Of a DNA stretch of 45,467 nt, positions 1-8,864 are shown piece by piece; positions within the stretch are counted from its first letter, which is position 1, and each line of letters begins with the position of its first letter. The notes beneath the pieces are model-generated. The model was given only the letters and a program-made list of their open reading frames with translations. It had not been told where the DNA came from and ran no database searches. This DNA comes from Clostridia bacterium (GTDB taxonomy: Bacteria; Bacillota; Clostridia; Oscillospirales; Acutalibacteraceae). The position numbers and the translations under genes were made by a program. The stretch lies in NCBI GenBank assembly GCA_900771085.1, contig CAAGMR010000009.1, positions 1 through 45,467 of the forward strand, read 5' to 3'.

Positions 1-399
1 CTGGAAACCTTCAAAATGCTTATCAGCGTTTCAGGTGTAGGTCCAAAAGCCGCTCTTGCAATTCTTTCAGAACTTACTCCGTCACAGCTTGCCATGGCTA
101 TAGCAAACAGTGACTTTAAGACAATAACAAGAGCGCAGGGCGTAGGTCCGAAGGCTGCCCAGCGCGTAGTACTTGAACTCAAGGATAAGATTGCAAAGAA
201 TCTTACTCCGAGCGATATCGCAGATGGCCTGGGCCCTGTTGCTGCCGCACCTGTAAGAGGCGGCAACGGTCCGGAAGCTGTATCTGCACTTGTAATGCTT
301 GGTTACAGCCAGTCAGAAGCTTCTTCTGCAGTTTCAAAGATTGACGGTTCTCTCTCAGTAGAGGAGATTATTAAACAGGCTCTCAAGGGCCTCATGTAA
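1..399 (+). CDS. ruvA: Holliday junction branch migration protein RuvA (5' partial)
   Basis: The gene is cut by the left edge; the reading frame is open from base 1, and about 65-70 N-terminal residues (the OB-fold domain) are missing compared with the usual ~200 aa. The visible part has the two helix-hairpin-helix motifs of domain II (SVSGVGPKAA and AQGVGPKAA), which bind the junction DNA backbone, then an acidic linker and the C-terminal three-helix domain (about the last 45 residues, PEAVSALVMLGYS) that contacts RuvB. RuvA tetramers load RuvB rings on Holliday junctions during recombinational repair. ruvB follows after 11 bases, the normal pairing. The first ATG in the window (position 16) is internal and is not the true start. 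Confidence 0.95.
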   Translation: METFKMLISVSGVGPKAALAILSELTPSQLAMAIANSDFKTITRAQGVGPKAAQRVVLELKDKIAKNLTPSDIADGLGPVAAAPVRGGNGPEAVSALVMLGYSQSEASSAVSKIDGSLSVEEIIKQALKGLM

Positions 400-410
400 A
401 GGAGTAGCAG

Positions 411-1442
411 ATGTTTACAGATGATATGGATTTTGAAAACCGTCTTGTGACACCTGACTACAACGGTTCAGAAGACGCATACATTGAGAACTCTTTAAGA
501 CCTCGTACACTCAATGACTACATTGGACAGGACAAGGTAAAAGAGAATCTCAAGATTTATATGGATGCTGCCAAAAACAGAGGAGAAAGCCTTGACCACG
601 TCCTTCTTTATGGCCCTCCGGGCCTCGGCAAAACCACCCTTGCGGGTATCATTGCCTCAGAGATGGGTGTTGATATCAGAGTTACCTCAGGTCCTGCAAT
701 TGAAAAGCCGGGCGATCTTGCAGCTCTTCTTACAAACCTCAACGATGGCGACGTTCTCTTCATCGATGAGATTCACAGACTTACACGTCAGGTAGAAGAA
801 ATTCTTTACCCTGCAATGGAAGACAATGCCATTGATATCATCATTGGCAAGGGCCCTTCAGCAAGGTCTATAAGACTTGACCTTCCGAGATTCACCCTTG
901 TAGGTGCCACAACAAGAGCAGGTCTTCTTTCAGCTCCTCTCAGAGACAGATTCGGTGTAATTCTGAGACTTGAACTTTATACTCCGGAGCAGCTTGCGGG
1001 AATCGTAAAGAGAAGCGCAGATATCCTTGGTATAGGCATGGATGACGACGGTGCCATGGAAATAGCATCCCGTTCAAGAGGAACACCTAGAATTGCGAAC
1101 AGACTCCTGAAGCGTTCAAGAGACTTCGCTGAAGTAATGGGCAACGGTATTATCACAGAGGACAATGCCGGTATTGCTCTTTCAAGAATGGAAATCGACC
1201 CGTTAGGTCTCGATAACATAGACAGACTTTTACTCACAACAATGATTAACAGCTACAACGGCGGTCCTGTTGGACTTGATACCATTGCGGCTGCAATAGG
1301 TGAGGATGCTGTCACAATTGAAGATGTCTATGAACCGTATCTCATGCAGATAGGTTTCCTTTCAAGAACTCCAAGGGGACGTATGGTTTCTCCTGCAGGT
1401 TACAGACATCTCGGATATGAATATCCTACTAATAAAAACTGA
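411..1442 (+). CDS. ruvB: Holliday junction ATP-dependent DNA helicase RuvB
   Basis: 343 aa, the usual family length. This AAA+ motor drives branch migration of Holliday junctions with RuvA. Walker A GPPGLGKT lies at residues 68-75, Walker B with DEIH at about 119-122, and the GATTRAG stretch carrying sensor and arginine-finger residues near 165-171. The C-terminal winged-helix part ends with RTPRGRMVSP, a well conserved RuvB signature. The start is set by the ribosome binding site AAGGAG ahead of ATG 411. It is coupled to ruvA (11-base gap) and followed by glmM after 17 bases, so it sits in the same transcript. Confidence 0.98.
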   Translation: MFTDDMDFENRLVTPDYNGSEDAYIENSLRPRTLNDYIGQDKVKENLKIYMDAAKNRGESLDHVLLYGPPGLGKTTLAGIIASEMGVDIRVTSGPAIEKPGDLAALLTNLNDGDVLFIDEIHRLTRQVEEILYPAMEDNAIDIIIGKGPSARSIRLDLPRFTLVGATTRAGLLSAPLRDRFGVILRLELYTPEQLAGIVKRSADILGIGMDDDGAMEIASRSRGTPRIANRLLKRSRDFAEVMGNGIITEDNAGIALSRMEIDPLGLDNIDRLLLTTMINSYNGGPVGLDTIAAAIGEDAVTIEDVYEPYLMQIGFLSRTPRGRMVSPAGYRHLGYEYPTNKN

Positions 1443-1459
1443 TTAAAGGAGTCCGAAAA

Positions 1460-2809
1460 ATGGGCAGATTATTTGGTACAGATGGCGCTAGAGGTGTAGC
1501 AAATACAGAACTCACTCCGGAACTTGCAATGCAGATTGGCAGAGCAGCTGCCATGGTTCTGATTGAGGGAAAAGAAGATAAACCTAAGGTTATGATAGGC
1601 AAGGACACACGTCTTTCAGGAGACATGCTTGAAGCAGCTCTTGTTGCAGGACTTAACTCCGTTGGAGCAGATGTTCTTATTCTTGGTGTAGTTCCAACTC
1701 CAGCAGTTGCATTCCTTGTTAAGGAATATGGCTACGATGCAGGAATCATGATTTCAGCTTCTCATAACCCTTATGAATATAACGGAATCAAAATTTTCAA
1801 GGCAGATGGATACAAGCTTCCTGATGCTCTCGAAGAGGAAATAGAATCAATCATCCTTGATGACGAAAAGACTCCGCCAAAGAAGTTTGGCGATGAACTC
1901 GGAAGAGTTCTTGAGCCGGCCCAGGCACATGAGGATTACATCAATCACATTCTCTCAACCACAGAGTACAAATACGATGGCATGAAGATTGCCATCGACT
2001 GTGCCAACGGTTCATCAAGCACAACAGGCGAGTCTATTTTCAAACGCCTCGGCTGTGAGACACTTGTTCTCAGTGCCGAGCCAAACGGCATAAACATCAA
2101 TGACAATTGTGGCTCAACTCATGTTGAGAATCTTCAGAAGTTTGTAAAAGAGAATAACTGCGATGCCGGCTTTGCTTTTGACGGTGACGCAGACAGACTT
2201 ATCGCTGTTGACGAAAACGGCGAGGTTGTGGACGGCGACAAGATTATTGCCATCTGCGCAAAGAACATGAAGGAAAACGGCAAACTCAAGGATGACGCTG
2301 CAGTTGTAACAGTTATGAGTAACATGGGCTTCTTCAAGTTTGCTGAAGAAGCAGGCATTCATTGTGAAAAGACCAAGGTTGGTGACAGATACGTTCTCGA
2401 AAACATGAGAGAGAATGGTTATGTTATCGGCGGTGAACAGTCAGGACACGTTATCTTCCTTGAATATGCCTCAACAGGCGATGGTGAACTTACAGCAGTT
2501 CAGATTCTTAAAGCAATGAAGCAGACAGGAAAGAAACTTTCAGAACTTGCTTCTGTCATGGAAGTTTATCCACAGGTACTTATAAACGTTCGCGTTTCAA
2601 ACATGGGCAAGGCTCAGTTTGCAGACGATAAGGAGATTGCCATTGCAATTAAAGAGGCAGAAAAGGAACTCGGCGATGAAGGCCGCGTTCTGGTTCGTGT
2701 TTCAGGAACAGAACCTCTGGTTCGAGTAATGCTTGAAGGCAAAGATCTTGAACAGATCACAAAGCTTGGCGAAGAGATTGCCGAAGTAGTTCGTGAAAGA
2801 CTCATCTAA
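1460..2809 (+). CDS. glmM: Phosphoglucosamine mutase GlmM
   Basis: 449 aa, full length. It converts glucosamine-6-phosphate to glucosamine-1-phosphate for UDP-GlcNAc and hence peptidoglycan synthesis in the cytosol. The N-terminus has the GTDGARG signature; the phosphorylated catalytic serine is Ser101 in SASHNP; the magnesium site is DGDADR at 241-246; the sugar-binding loop is GGEQSGH; the C-terminal phosphate-binding loop is RVSGTEPLVRV. These features separate GlmM from the phosphohexomutase at 15336, which has TASHHP. The ribosome binding site AAAGGAG precedes ATG 1460. Cotranscription with ruvAB is inferred from the 17-base gap and lack of a terminator. Confidence 0.97.
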   Translation: MGRLFGTDGARGVANTELTPELAMQIGRAAAMVLIEGKEDKPKVMIGKDTRLSGDMLEAALVAGLNSVGADVLILGVVPTPAVAFLVKEYGYDAGIMISASHNPYEYNGIKIFKADGYKLPDALEEEIESIILDDEKTPPKKFGDELGRVLEPAQAHEDYINHILSTTEYKYDGMKIAIDCANGSSSTTGESIFKRLGCETLVLSAEPNGININDNCGSTHVENLQKFVKENNCDAGFAFDGDADRLIAVDENGEVVDGDKIIAICAKNMKENGKLKDDAAVVTVMSNMGFFKFAEEAGIHCEKTKVGDRYVLENMRENGYVIGGEQSGHVIFLEYASTGDGELTAVQILKAMKQTGKKLSELASVMEVYPQVLINVRVSNMGKAQFADDKEIAIAIKEAEKELGDEGRVLVRVSGTEPLVRVMLEGKDLEQITKLGEEIAEVVRERLI

Positions 2810-2818
2810 GGAGAAAAC

Positions 2819-3685
2819 ATGAGAAATACAAACGATTGGAAGGATTATGAACTTATCGACTCATCAGACGGCGAAAAGCTTGAAAGATGGGGAGATGTAA
2901 TCCTTATCAGACCGGATCCTCAGGTTATCTGGAAAACTCCAAAGACAAACCCGATGTGGAAAAAGGCCAATGCCCGTTATAAACGAAGCTCAAAAGGCGG
3001 CGGACAGTGGGACATTTACAAGCCTTATCCTGAAGAATGGTCTGTAGCCTACAAAGATTTAACTTTCAAAATCAAACCAATGGGCTTTAAACATACGGGT
3101 CTTTTCCCTGAACAGGCAGTAAACTGGGATTTCACCAGACAGATTATTCGCGAGTCAGGCAGAGACGACGTAAAAGTTTTAAACCTCTTTGCATATACCG
3201 GCGGCGCAACAGTTGCAGCTCTTAAAGAAGGCGCATCTGTATGTCACGTAGATGCCTCAAAGGGAATGGTTCAGTATGCCAAGGAGAATGCTGCTCTCAG
3301 CGGTGTTGCCGATCGCAATGTTCGCTGGCTTGTAGATGACTGTCTCAAGTTTGTTCAGAGAGAGATTCGCCGTGGCAACAAGTATGACATCATCATAATG
3401 GACCCGCCATCTTATGGCAGAGGACCGGGTGGAGAAGTCTGGAAACTGGAAGATACAGTCTATGAGCTCATAGAAACCTGTGCAAAGGTCCTTTCAGATG
3501 ACCCGCTTATGTTCCTTATCAACTCATATACAACAGGTCTTTCACCATCTGTTATGAGCTATATTCTCGGCAGCATTGTATGCCCTGAACATGGAGGAAA
3601 GGTTTCGTGTGACGAAATCGGTCTTCCGACAACGCAGAATGGCATGTGTCTTCCATGCGGAGCATCAGCCATCTGGACAAAATAG
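2819..3685 (+). CDS. Class I SAM-dependent methyltransferase, RlmI-like (COG1092 type)
   Basis: 288 aa. The Rossmann core is clear: motif I NLFAYTGGATVAAL binds S-adenosylmethionine, the acidic end of strand 2 is in HVDASKGMVQYAKEN, and the catalytic-type motif IV is DPPSYGRG. The DPPSYGRG and FPEQAVNWDF patterns resemble the C-terminal half of rRNA cytosine-C5 methyltransferases related to RlmI, but the N-terminal PUA domain of RlmI is absent, so target and exact site are unknown. The last 45 residues are rich in cysteine (four Cys), which might bind a metal; that is inference. The ribosome binding site AAGGAGA sits 7 bases before ATG 2819, nine bases after glmM. Confidence 0.8.
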   Translation: MRNTNDWKDYELIDSSDGEKLERWGDVILIRPDPQVIWKTPKTNPMWKKANARYKRSSKGGGQWDIYKPYPEEWSVAYKDLTFKIKPMGFKHTGLFPEQAVNWDFTRQIIRESGRDDVKVLNLFAYTGGATVAALKEGASVCHVDASKGMVQYAKENAALSGVADRNVRWLVDDCLKFVQREIRRGNKYDIIIMDPPSYGRGPGGEVWKLEDTVYELIETCAKVLSDDPLMFLINSYTTGLSPSVMSYILGSIVCPEHGGKVSCDEIGLPTTQNGMCLPCGASAIWTK

Positions 3686-3701
3686 TATTGGAAAGTAGTT
3701 T

Positions 3702-4589
3702 ATGAACCCGATTATAAAATTTGACAACGTCAGCTTTTCTTATGATGAGCTTCCCATGCTTGAAGATGGAAGCGTTGATAAGGCAAAAGCGGAAACAATC
3801 AAATATGCTATAACCGACTTGAATCTCACAATAGATGAGGGCGAATGTGTGGCGGTGCTTGGACATAACGGTTCCGGCAAGTCAACTCTCGCAAAGCTCT
3901 GCAACGGTATCATAGTTCCTGACTTCGGTAAGGTTTACACATTTGGAATTGATACCCACGACGAAGACCGACTTCTGGAACTTCGTCAGAAGGTTGGTAT
4001 GGTTTTCCAGAATCCTGACAACCAGATTGTTGCGACTATAGTTGAAGAGGATGTTGCCTTCGGCCCTGAGAATCTTGGAGTTCCTCCTGAAGAAATCAGA
4101 CAGAGGGTAGATGATTCTCTGAAAGCGGTTGATATGTACGAGTATCGTACACATCAGCCTCACAAGCTTTCAGGCGGTCAGAAACAGAGAGTCGCAATTG
4201 CAGGCATTCTTGCCATGGCTCCGGAATGCATAGTCTTCGATGAGTCAACTGCAATGCTTGACCCAAGAGGCCGCAAGGAAGTTATGAAGGTAATAGACAG
4301 ACTTCACAAGGAAATGGGCAAGACAGTGGTTTTCATTACCCATTACATGGAAGAGGCTGTAACCGCTGACAGAGTAGTGGTAATGGACCACGGAAAAGTC
4401 ATCAAAGACGGAACACCAAAAGAGGTTTTTTCAGACATTGAGGCACTTCGTGCACATGGTCTTGATGTTCCACAGGTTACCGAGCTTTCAGAATTAATGA
4501 AGGCAGAGGGAGTAAACCTTGGTGACGGCATTCTTTCAACTGATGACTGTGCAAACGCAATAATAAAAGTTCTGGAGGAGAGAAACTGA
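3702..4589 (+). CDS. ecfA1: Energy-coupling factor transporter ATPase EcfA1
   Basis: 295 aa. ABC-type ATPase of the shared ECF module that powers uptake of vitamins or metal ions together with EcfA2, EcfT and a separate substrate-binding S protein. Walker A GHNGSGKST is at 54-62, the Q-loop in GMVFQNPDNQ, the ABC signature LSGGQKQR, and Walker B CIVFDESTAMLDP. About 15 extra residues (YDELPMLEDGSVDKAKAETI, roughly 14-33) sit between the first strand and the Walker A strand, where most homologues have a short loop. The ribosome binding site is weak (GGAAAG). Its stop overlaps the ecfA2 start by one base (TGATG), indicating translational coupling. Confidence 0.95.
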   Translation: MNPIIKFDNVSFSYDELPMLEDGSVDKAKAETIKYAITDLNLTIDEGECVAVLGHNGSGKSTLAKLCNGIIVPDFGKVYTFGIDTHDEDRLLELRQKVGMVFQNPDNQIVATIVEEDVAFGPENLGVPPEEIRQRVDDSLKAVDMYEYRTHQPHKLSGGQKQRVAIAGILAMAPECIVFDESTAMLDPRGRKEVMKVIDRLHKEMGKTVVFITHYMEEAVTADRVVVMDHGKVIKDGTPKEVFSDIEALRAHGLDVPQVTELSELMKAEGVNLGDGILSTDDCANAIIKVLEERN

Positions 4590-5458
4590 TGGCAATTCTT
4601 GAAACTCAGAACTTAACATACAAATATGCGCAGGGAACTCCTTTTGAAGTTACTGCAATAGAAAACATCAATATTTCAATAGACGAGGGCGAACTGGTCG
4701 CTGTAATCGGTCATACCGGTTCGGGAAAAAGTACCCTCATCCAGCATTTTAATGGTCTTTTGAGACCTACCGAAGGAAAAATCATAGTAGACGGAACCGA
4801 TATCTGGGAAAGCAAGAAGACTCTCAGAGACAGCCGCTTTAAAGTAGGTCTGTGCTTCCAGTATCCCGAGTATCAGCTCTTTGAAGAGACAGTCTACAAA
4901 GATATAGCTTTCGGACCAAAGAATATGAAACTCTCAGAAGAGGAGATTGACAGGCGCGTTCGCACCGCGGCAGCATTTGTCGGTGTTACCGACGAAATGC
5001 TCGAAAAGTCTCCGTTTGATCTTTCGGGAGGAGAAAAACGACGCGCTGCAATTGCAGGCGTTATGGCCATGGAACCCAAGATTCTTGTTCTCGATGAACC
5101 TGCTGCAGGTCTTGACCCGCGAGGAAGAGAACAGGTACTTGAACTTATAAAGAACTACAGAGAAAAGACAGGAAGCACAATTCTTCTTGTTTCTCACAGC
5201 ATGGAAGATGTTGCGAAGATTGCAACAAAGGTTCTTGTTCTTGGCGATAAAAAAGTTGAAATGTTCGGAACTGTTCCGGAGATTTATAAACACGCAAGCC
5301 GACTTGTGGAAATCGGCCTGGATGTTCCGCAGATTACCAAGGTTTTCATTGAACTTAAAAACCGTGGAGTTGACTGCAGAACAGATATTTACAACATCGC
5401 TCAGGCAAAGGCGGAACTTAATCGCCTCGGCCTTAAGAGAGAGGCGGTGATTGACTGA
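4589..5458 (+). CDS. ecfA2: Energy-coupling factor transporter ATPase EcfA2
   Basis: 289 aa, usual length. Second ATPase of the ECF module, forming a heterodimer with EcfA1. Walker A GHTGSGKST is at 41-49; FQYPEYQLFEETV is the Q-loop region typical of EcfA2; the signature is LSGGEKRR, and Walker B is ILVLDEPAAGLDP. The start and stop codons each overlap the neighbouring ECF genes by one base, so the three subunits are translated together, as expected for a stoichiometric complex. No S-component gene is near, so the module is of the shared (group II) kind and its cargo cannot be told from this window. Confidence 0.96.
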   Translation: MAILETQNLTYKYAQGTPFEVTAIENINISIDEGELVAVIGHTGSGKSTLIQHFNGLLRPTEGKIIVDGTDIWESKKTLRDSRFKVGLCFQYPEYQLFEETVYKDIAFGPKNMKLSEEEIDRRVRTAAAFVGVTDEMLEKSPFDLSGGEKRRAAIAGVMAMEPKILVLDEPAAGLDPRGREQVLELIKNYREKTGSTILLVSHSMEDVAKIATKVLVLGDKKVEMFGTVPEIYKHASRLVEIGLDVPQITKVFIELKNRGVDCRTDIYNIAQAKAELNRLGLKREAVID

Positions 5459-6273
5459 TGGTAAAAGATATCACCATAGGTCAGTACTTCCCGGGAACAT
5501 CTCCGGTTCATAAGATGGATCCGAGAATGAAGCTTGTCCTTTCTCTTGTTTACATCGTATTTATATTTGTCGCTAAAAACTTCTGGGCAATGGGCTTTGT
5601 GATAGCCACTCTCATAGGAATCGTTCTTGTTTCAAAGATTTCCTTCAGGACTATTCTTAAAGGCCTTAAACCGATTCTCTTTATCATTGTTTTTACGGCT
5701 ATTTTAAATATGCTTTTCCTTACAACCGGTGAACTGCTTGTTTCTTACCGCTTTATCCACATTTATTCAGGCGGTGTTTATACTGCGGCATTCATGGTTG
5801 TAAGAATCATGTGTCTCATAATTGCCAGCTCAATGCTGACCTACACAACATCACCAACGCTCATTACAGACGGCATTGAAAGACTTCTTTCACCACTCAA
5901 GTTTATGAGGGGCAGTGTTCATAATATTGCAATGATGATGACCATAGCTCTGAGATACATTCCAACACTCATCGATGAGTTTGATAAGATCACCGCAGCC
6001 CAGAAAGCCAGGGGAGCTGACCTTGAAACAGGCAACCTCCTTGAACGTGCCAAAGCTCTTATTCCTGTATTTATTCCGCTCTTTATTACATCTTTCCGCA
6101 GAGCATATGAACTTGCCTTTGCTATGGAATGCCGCTGCTATCACGGCCACGAGGGAAGAACAAGAATGAGACAGATGAAGCTTGAGAGCAGAGACTATAT
6201 TGCTCTTGTTTTAATGGTTGCCATCTGTGCGGGAATTATTCTTCTAAACCACTTTTTTGGAAAGCTTATATGA
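5458..6273 (+). CDS. ecfT: Energy-coupling factor transporter transmembrane protein EcfT
   Basis: 271 aa integral membrane protein with several hydrophobic segments (about residues 25-60, 70-90, 100-130, 240-268). The two coupling helices that dock on the ATPases are visible: the X-R-G motif in AAQKARGAD and the second in AMECRCYHG. FPGTSPVHKMDPRMKL near the N-terminus is the standard EcfT opening. It links ATP hydrolysis by EcfA1/A2 to toppling of the S subunit in the membrane. It overlaps ecfA2 by one base and truA by four bases (ATGA). Confidence 0.95.
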   Translation: MVKDITIGQYFPGTSPVHKMDPRMKLVLSLVYIVFIFVAKNFWAMGFVIATLIGIVLVSKISFRTILKGLKPILFIIVFTAILNMLFLTTGELLVSYRFIHIYSGGVYTAAFMVVRIMCLIIASSMLTYTTSPTLITDGIERLLSPLKFMRGSVHNIAMMMTIALRYIPTLIDEFDKITAAQKARGADLETGNLLERAKALIPVFIPLFITSFRRAYELAFAMECRCYHGHEGRTRMRQMKLESRDYIALVLMVAICAGIILLNHFFGKLI

Positions 6274-7019
6274 GAAATTTACTTCTTACAATTCGTTATC
6301 TTGGAACCGGCTATCACGGCTGGCAGGTCCAGGAAAATGCCCATACTGTCCAGGAAGTAATGGGAGATGCCGTTGAAGCTATTCTCGGAAAACGTGAGAA
6401 CGTAACGGGATGCTCGAGGACAGACGCAGGCGTCCATGCAAATATGTATTGCTGTACTGTCAGAACGGAAAACCCTATAACACCTTTCAGACTTATTGCA
6501 GGTCTGAATGCTAAACTCCCTGAAGACATTTCAGTTTATGACTGTGTTGAAGTAGATGAGGATTTCCATCCTCGCTACAGCTGTGTTGCCAAGCAATACA
6601 TTTACAGGGTTTATAACGGAAATGCCAGAAATCCTTTTGAAGAGGACAGGGCTTATTATTTCCATCCTCATCTTGACGAAAAGCTTCTGGACAAAGAGGC
6701 TAAAGCCTTTGTCGGCACACATAATTTCACCGCATTTACCAACAGTAAGGAACCGGTGAATGAAAATATCCGAACTGTCAGAAGGGCAGAGGTCAAAAGA
6801 GATGGCGATGTAGTTACTTTTCTTTTTGAGGCGGACGGCTTCCTTTACAACATGGTACGCATTATGGCAGGTACACTGATTGCCGTAGGTACCGGCAGGA
6901 TACCGGAAGGCTCAATAGGCGATATTATCGCCGGAGAAGACAGAAAAGCCGCAGGGCAGACAGCGCCTGCTTGCGGCCTTTATCTCAACAAAGTTTATTA
7001 TGGAGATGAAAAAGAATGA
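6270..7019 (+). CDS. truA: tRNA pseudouridine(38-40) synthase TruA
   Basis: 249 aa, normal size. It isomerises uridine at positions 38-40 in the anticodon arm of many tRNAs. The catalytic aspartate is Asp52 in GCSRTDAGVHA; YHGWQVQ near residue 15 and the C-terminal FLYNMVRIMAGTL are family hallmarks. The start overlaps ecfT by four bases and the stop overlaps the next gene by four. The ecfA1-ecfA2-ecfT-truA order is widely conserved in Bacillota, which supports all four calls. Confidence 0.97.
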   Translation: MRNLLLTIRYLGTGYHGWQVQENAHTVQEVMGDAVEAILGKRENVTGCSRTDAGVHANMYCCTVRTENPITPFRLIAGLNAKLPEDISVYDCVEVDEDFHPRYSCVAKQYIYRVYNGNARNPFEEDRAYYFHPHLDEKLLDKEAKAFVGTHNFTAFTNSKEPVNENIRTVRRAEVKRDGDVVTFLFEADGFLYNMVRIMAGTLIAVGTGRIPEGSIGDIIAGEDRKAAGQTAPACGLYLNKVYYGDEKE

Positions 7020-8164
7020 ATTTTAACTTGACTGAAGGTAAGCGTAAGATAATCAGAATCGTCGCTGCAGTTTTACTTGCGGTTATGCTTTTGCTTATTG
7101 CACTTTCAGCTTTTGGCGTTACTTCATTCTCATCTATGAAGTCAGATTTCAAGTCGAAGCTAAGTTCCGCAGGCCCGGGTGAAGGCTTCCCGTATCAGGT
7201 AAACTCCAGCGACGTTTCCAAGATAGATGTTCTTTCGGATGACGTTTTCATTCTGAAAAAAGATAAGACAATTGTTCTTGACGGTGCAGCAAAAGAGATT
7301 AAGTCTCTTGACCATACATATGCGACACCTGCCATGTCCATCAAGGGAAACAAGGCTCTTGTTTATGATCGCGGAGGAAATCGCTATCGAATAGAAACCA
7401 CATCTGATACCCTTTATACCGGTACCACAAAATCAGATGAGAAAATTATCACAGCTGCAGTGGGAGACAAGGGTAACATTGCTCTTGCAACTCTTTCAAA
7501 TGAGGCTACTTCCAGATTAACAGTAATAAACAGCACCTTTAAAGATGCTGAGTTTATATGGAACTGTGCGGACTATACCATTACATCGGCAGCTCTTTCC
7601 GATAATGGTAAATATGCCGCTGTTTCCGTTCTTGGTGCAAAGAATGGCGAGGAATACTCAAAGGTATTTGTGTTTGACTTCGAATTCTCAGACCCTGTTT
7701 CTGAAACAGAATATCCGGGAACAACAATGGTAAGTGTAAACTTTGCCGATAACGATACCGTTGTTGCTGTAGGCAACAACAAGATGGCATACCTTAAGGG
7801 TCTCAAGAAAAACAATGAGATCGACTTTGGTACCAGTACATTGGCAGCACTTTCATTTGCACCTACAGGAGAAACAATCGTTGCTCTTGCTGAATACGGC
7901 AGTATGAACAACCAGGTCCTCAGAGGCTATTCCAAAGGCGGAAGACAGAGTTTTGAAAAGGAGTACACCACTTCTATCAAATCAATCTATGCAACTGACG
8001 CCAAAATTTCTGTTCTTACAGCAGAACAGGTAGATGTATATTCTCTCGGCGGAACATCATTCAAGCCTAGAGAAGCCGGAAGCAATGCTATCTCAACCTT
8101 CATGATAGGTAACAAGACCTATGTTTATGAAATGGGCAGCATCTTCAAGGCAGACCGTAAATAA
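7016..8164 (+). CDS. DUF5711-like single-pass membrane protein with beta-propeller-like ectodomain
   Basis: 382 aa. A short cytosolic start is followed by one membrane helix (about residues 12-34, IIRIVAAVLLAVMLLLIALS), then a long extracytosolic part of repeated short beta-strand blocks such as ISTFMIGNKTYVYEMG and KALVYDRGGNRYRI, similar to WD40 or PQQ-type propeller blades. Size, topology and position directly before a CvpA-like gene fit the DUF5711 family known from Clostridia; the family name is from memory, not a search. Function is unknown. It is translationally coupled to truA (ATGA overlap). Confidence 0.65.
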   Translation: MNFNLTEGKRKIIRIVAAVLLAVMLLLIALSAFGVTSFSSMKSDFKSKLSSAGPGEGFPYQVNSSDVSKIDVLSDDVFILKKDKTIVLDGAAKEIKSLDHTYATPAMSIKGNKALVYDRGGNRYRIETTSDTLYTGTTKSDEKIITAAVGDKGNIALATLSNEATSRLTVINSTFKDAEFIWNCADYTITSAALSDNGKYAAVSVLGAKNGEEYSKVFVFDFEFSDPVSETEYPGTTMVSVNFADNDTVVAVGNNKMAYLKGLKKNNEIDFGTSTLAALSFAPTGETIVALAEYGSMNNQVLRGYSKGGRQSFEKEYTTSIKSIYATDAKISVLTAEQVDVYSLGGTSFKPREAGSNAISTFMIGNKTYVYEMGSIFKADRK

Positions 8165-8186
8165 AAGATAGAGTGATGCTAATTAA

Positions 8187-8852
8187 ATGATTATTGATGC
8201 AATACTTTGTTTGATTGTAATTATATGTGCGATTATTGGCTCAAGACGCGGAGCCCTTAGTGGATTCAGGGGCGTAGCGTCGTTAGGTGTAGCCGGATAT
8301 CTTGCACTTTATTATTCATATGGACTGTCAAACCACATATACGATTCGTTCGTTCGCCCGATTATCATAGATAAGCTTAAAGAGGCGATTTTCAGCGGAC
8401 GTTCTGATGAGGCAGATTATGTTTATTATGAATACATGAAATATGCCGGACAGTATTCTCATAAGGCTTCAGATATTGCCGAATATGTCACCGATACATA
8501 TCTCCGTGATATCTTTGCTCCGATTACAGAAGCAACCGTTGGAGCAATTGTGTTCTTTCTTGCTTTTGCATTAATGGTTTTAGCTTTGGGACTGCTGACA
8601 AGAGGCCTCAGACGCAATTCGGCTGTACGAGGCATTGATTCTGTTCTTGGTGCAGTGCTTGGCACGGCAGCAGGAATATTAATAATATGGCTTATAGGCG
8701 ATGCATTATACGTATATACCGATTCGTTTGCCGCATTGATTACGCCGGACATTATCAAATACGTTGAAGAATCGTATATTGTCCGCCTGGCAAACGATTT
8801 GACTGTTTCAGGCAATTTTGTAATTAAAGATTTAATAAGTCAGAAATTATAA
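8187..8852 (+). CDS. CvpA family membrane protein
   Basis: 221 aa with four likely membrane segments: residues 1-16, 22-40, about 110-135 and 150-175. The opening MIIDAILCLIVIICAIIGSRRGALSGF matches the start of CvpA/colicin V production family proteins, where a first helix is followed by a Gly-rich, basic turn. CvpA proteins are linked to envelope homeostasis, but their biochemical role is not established. The gene follows the DUF5711-like gene by 22 bases and precedes pgsA by 12. Confidence 0.75.
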   Translation: MIIDAILCLIVIICAIIGSRRGALSGFRGVASLGVAGYLALYYSYGLSNHIYDSFVRPIIIDKLKEAIFSGRSDEADYVYYEYMKYAGQYSHKASDIAEYVTDTYLRDIFAPITEATVGAIVFFLAFALMVLALGLLTRGLRRNSAVRGIDSVLGAVLGTAAGILIIWLIGDALYVYTDSFAALITPDIIKYVEESYIVRLANDLTVSGNFVIKDLISQKL

Positions 8853-8864
8853 GGAGAAATAATA

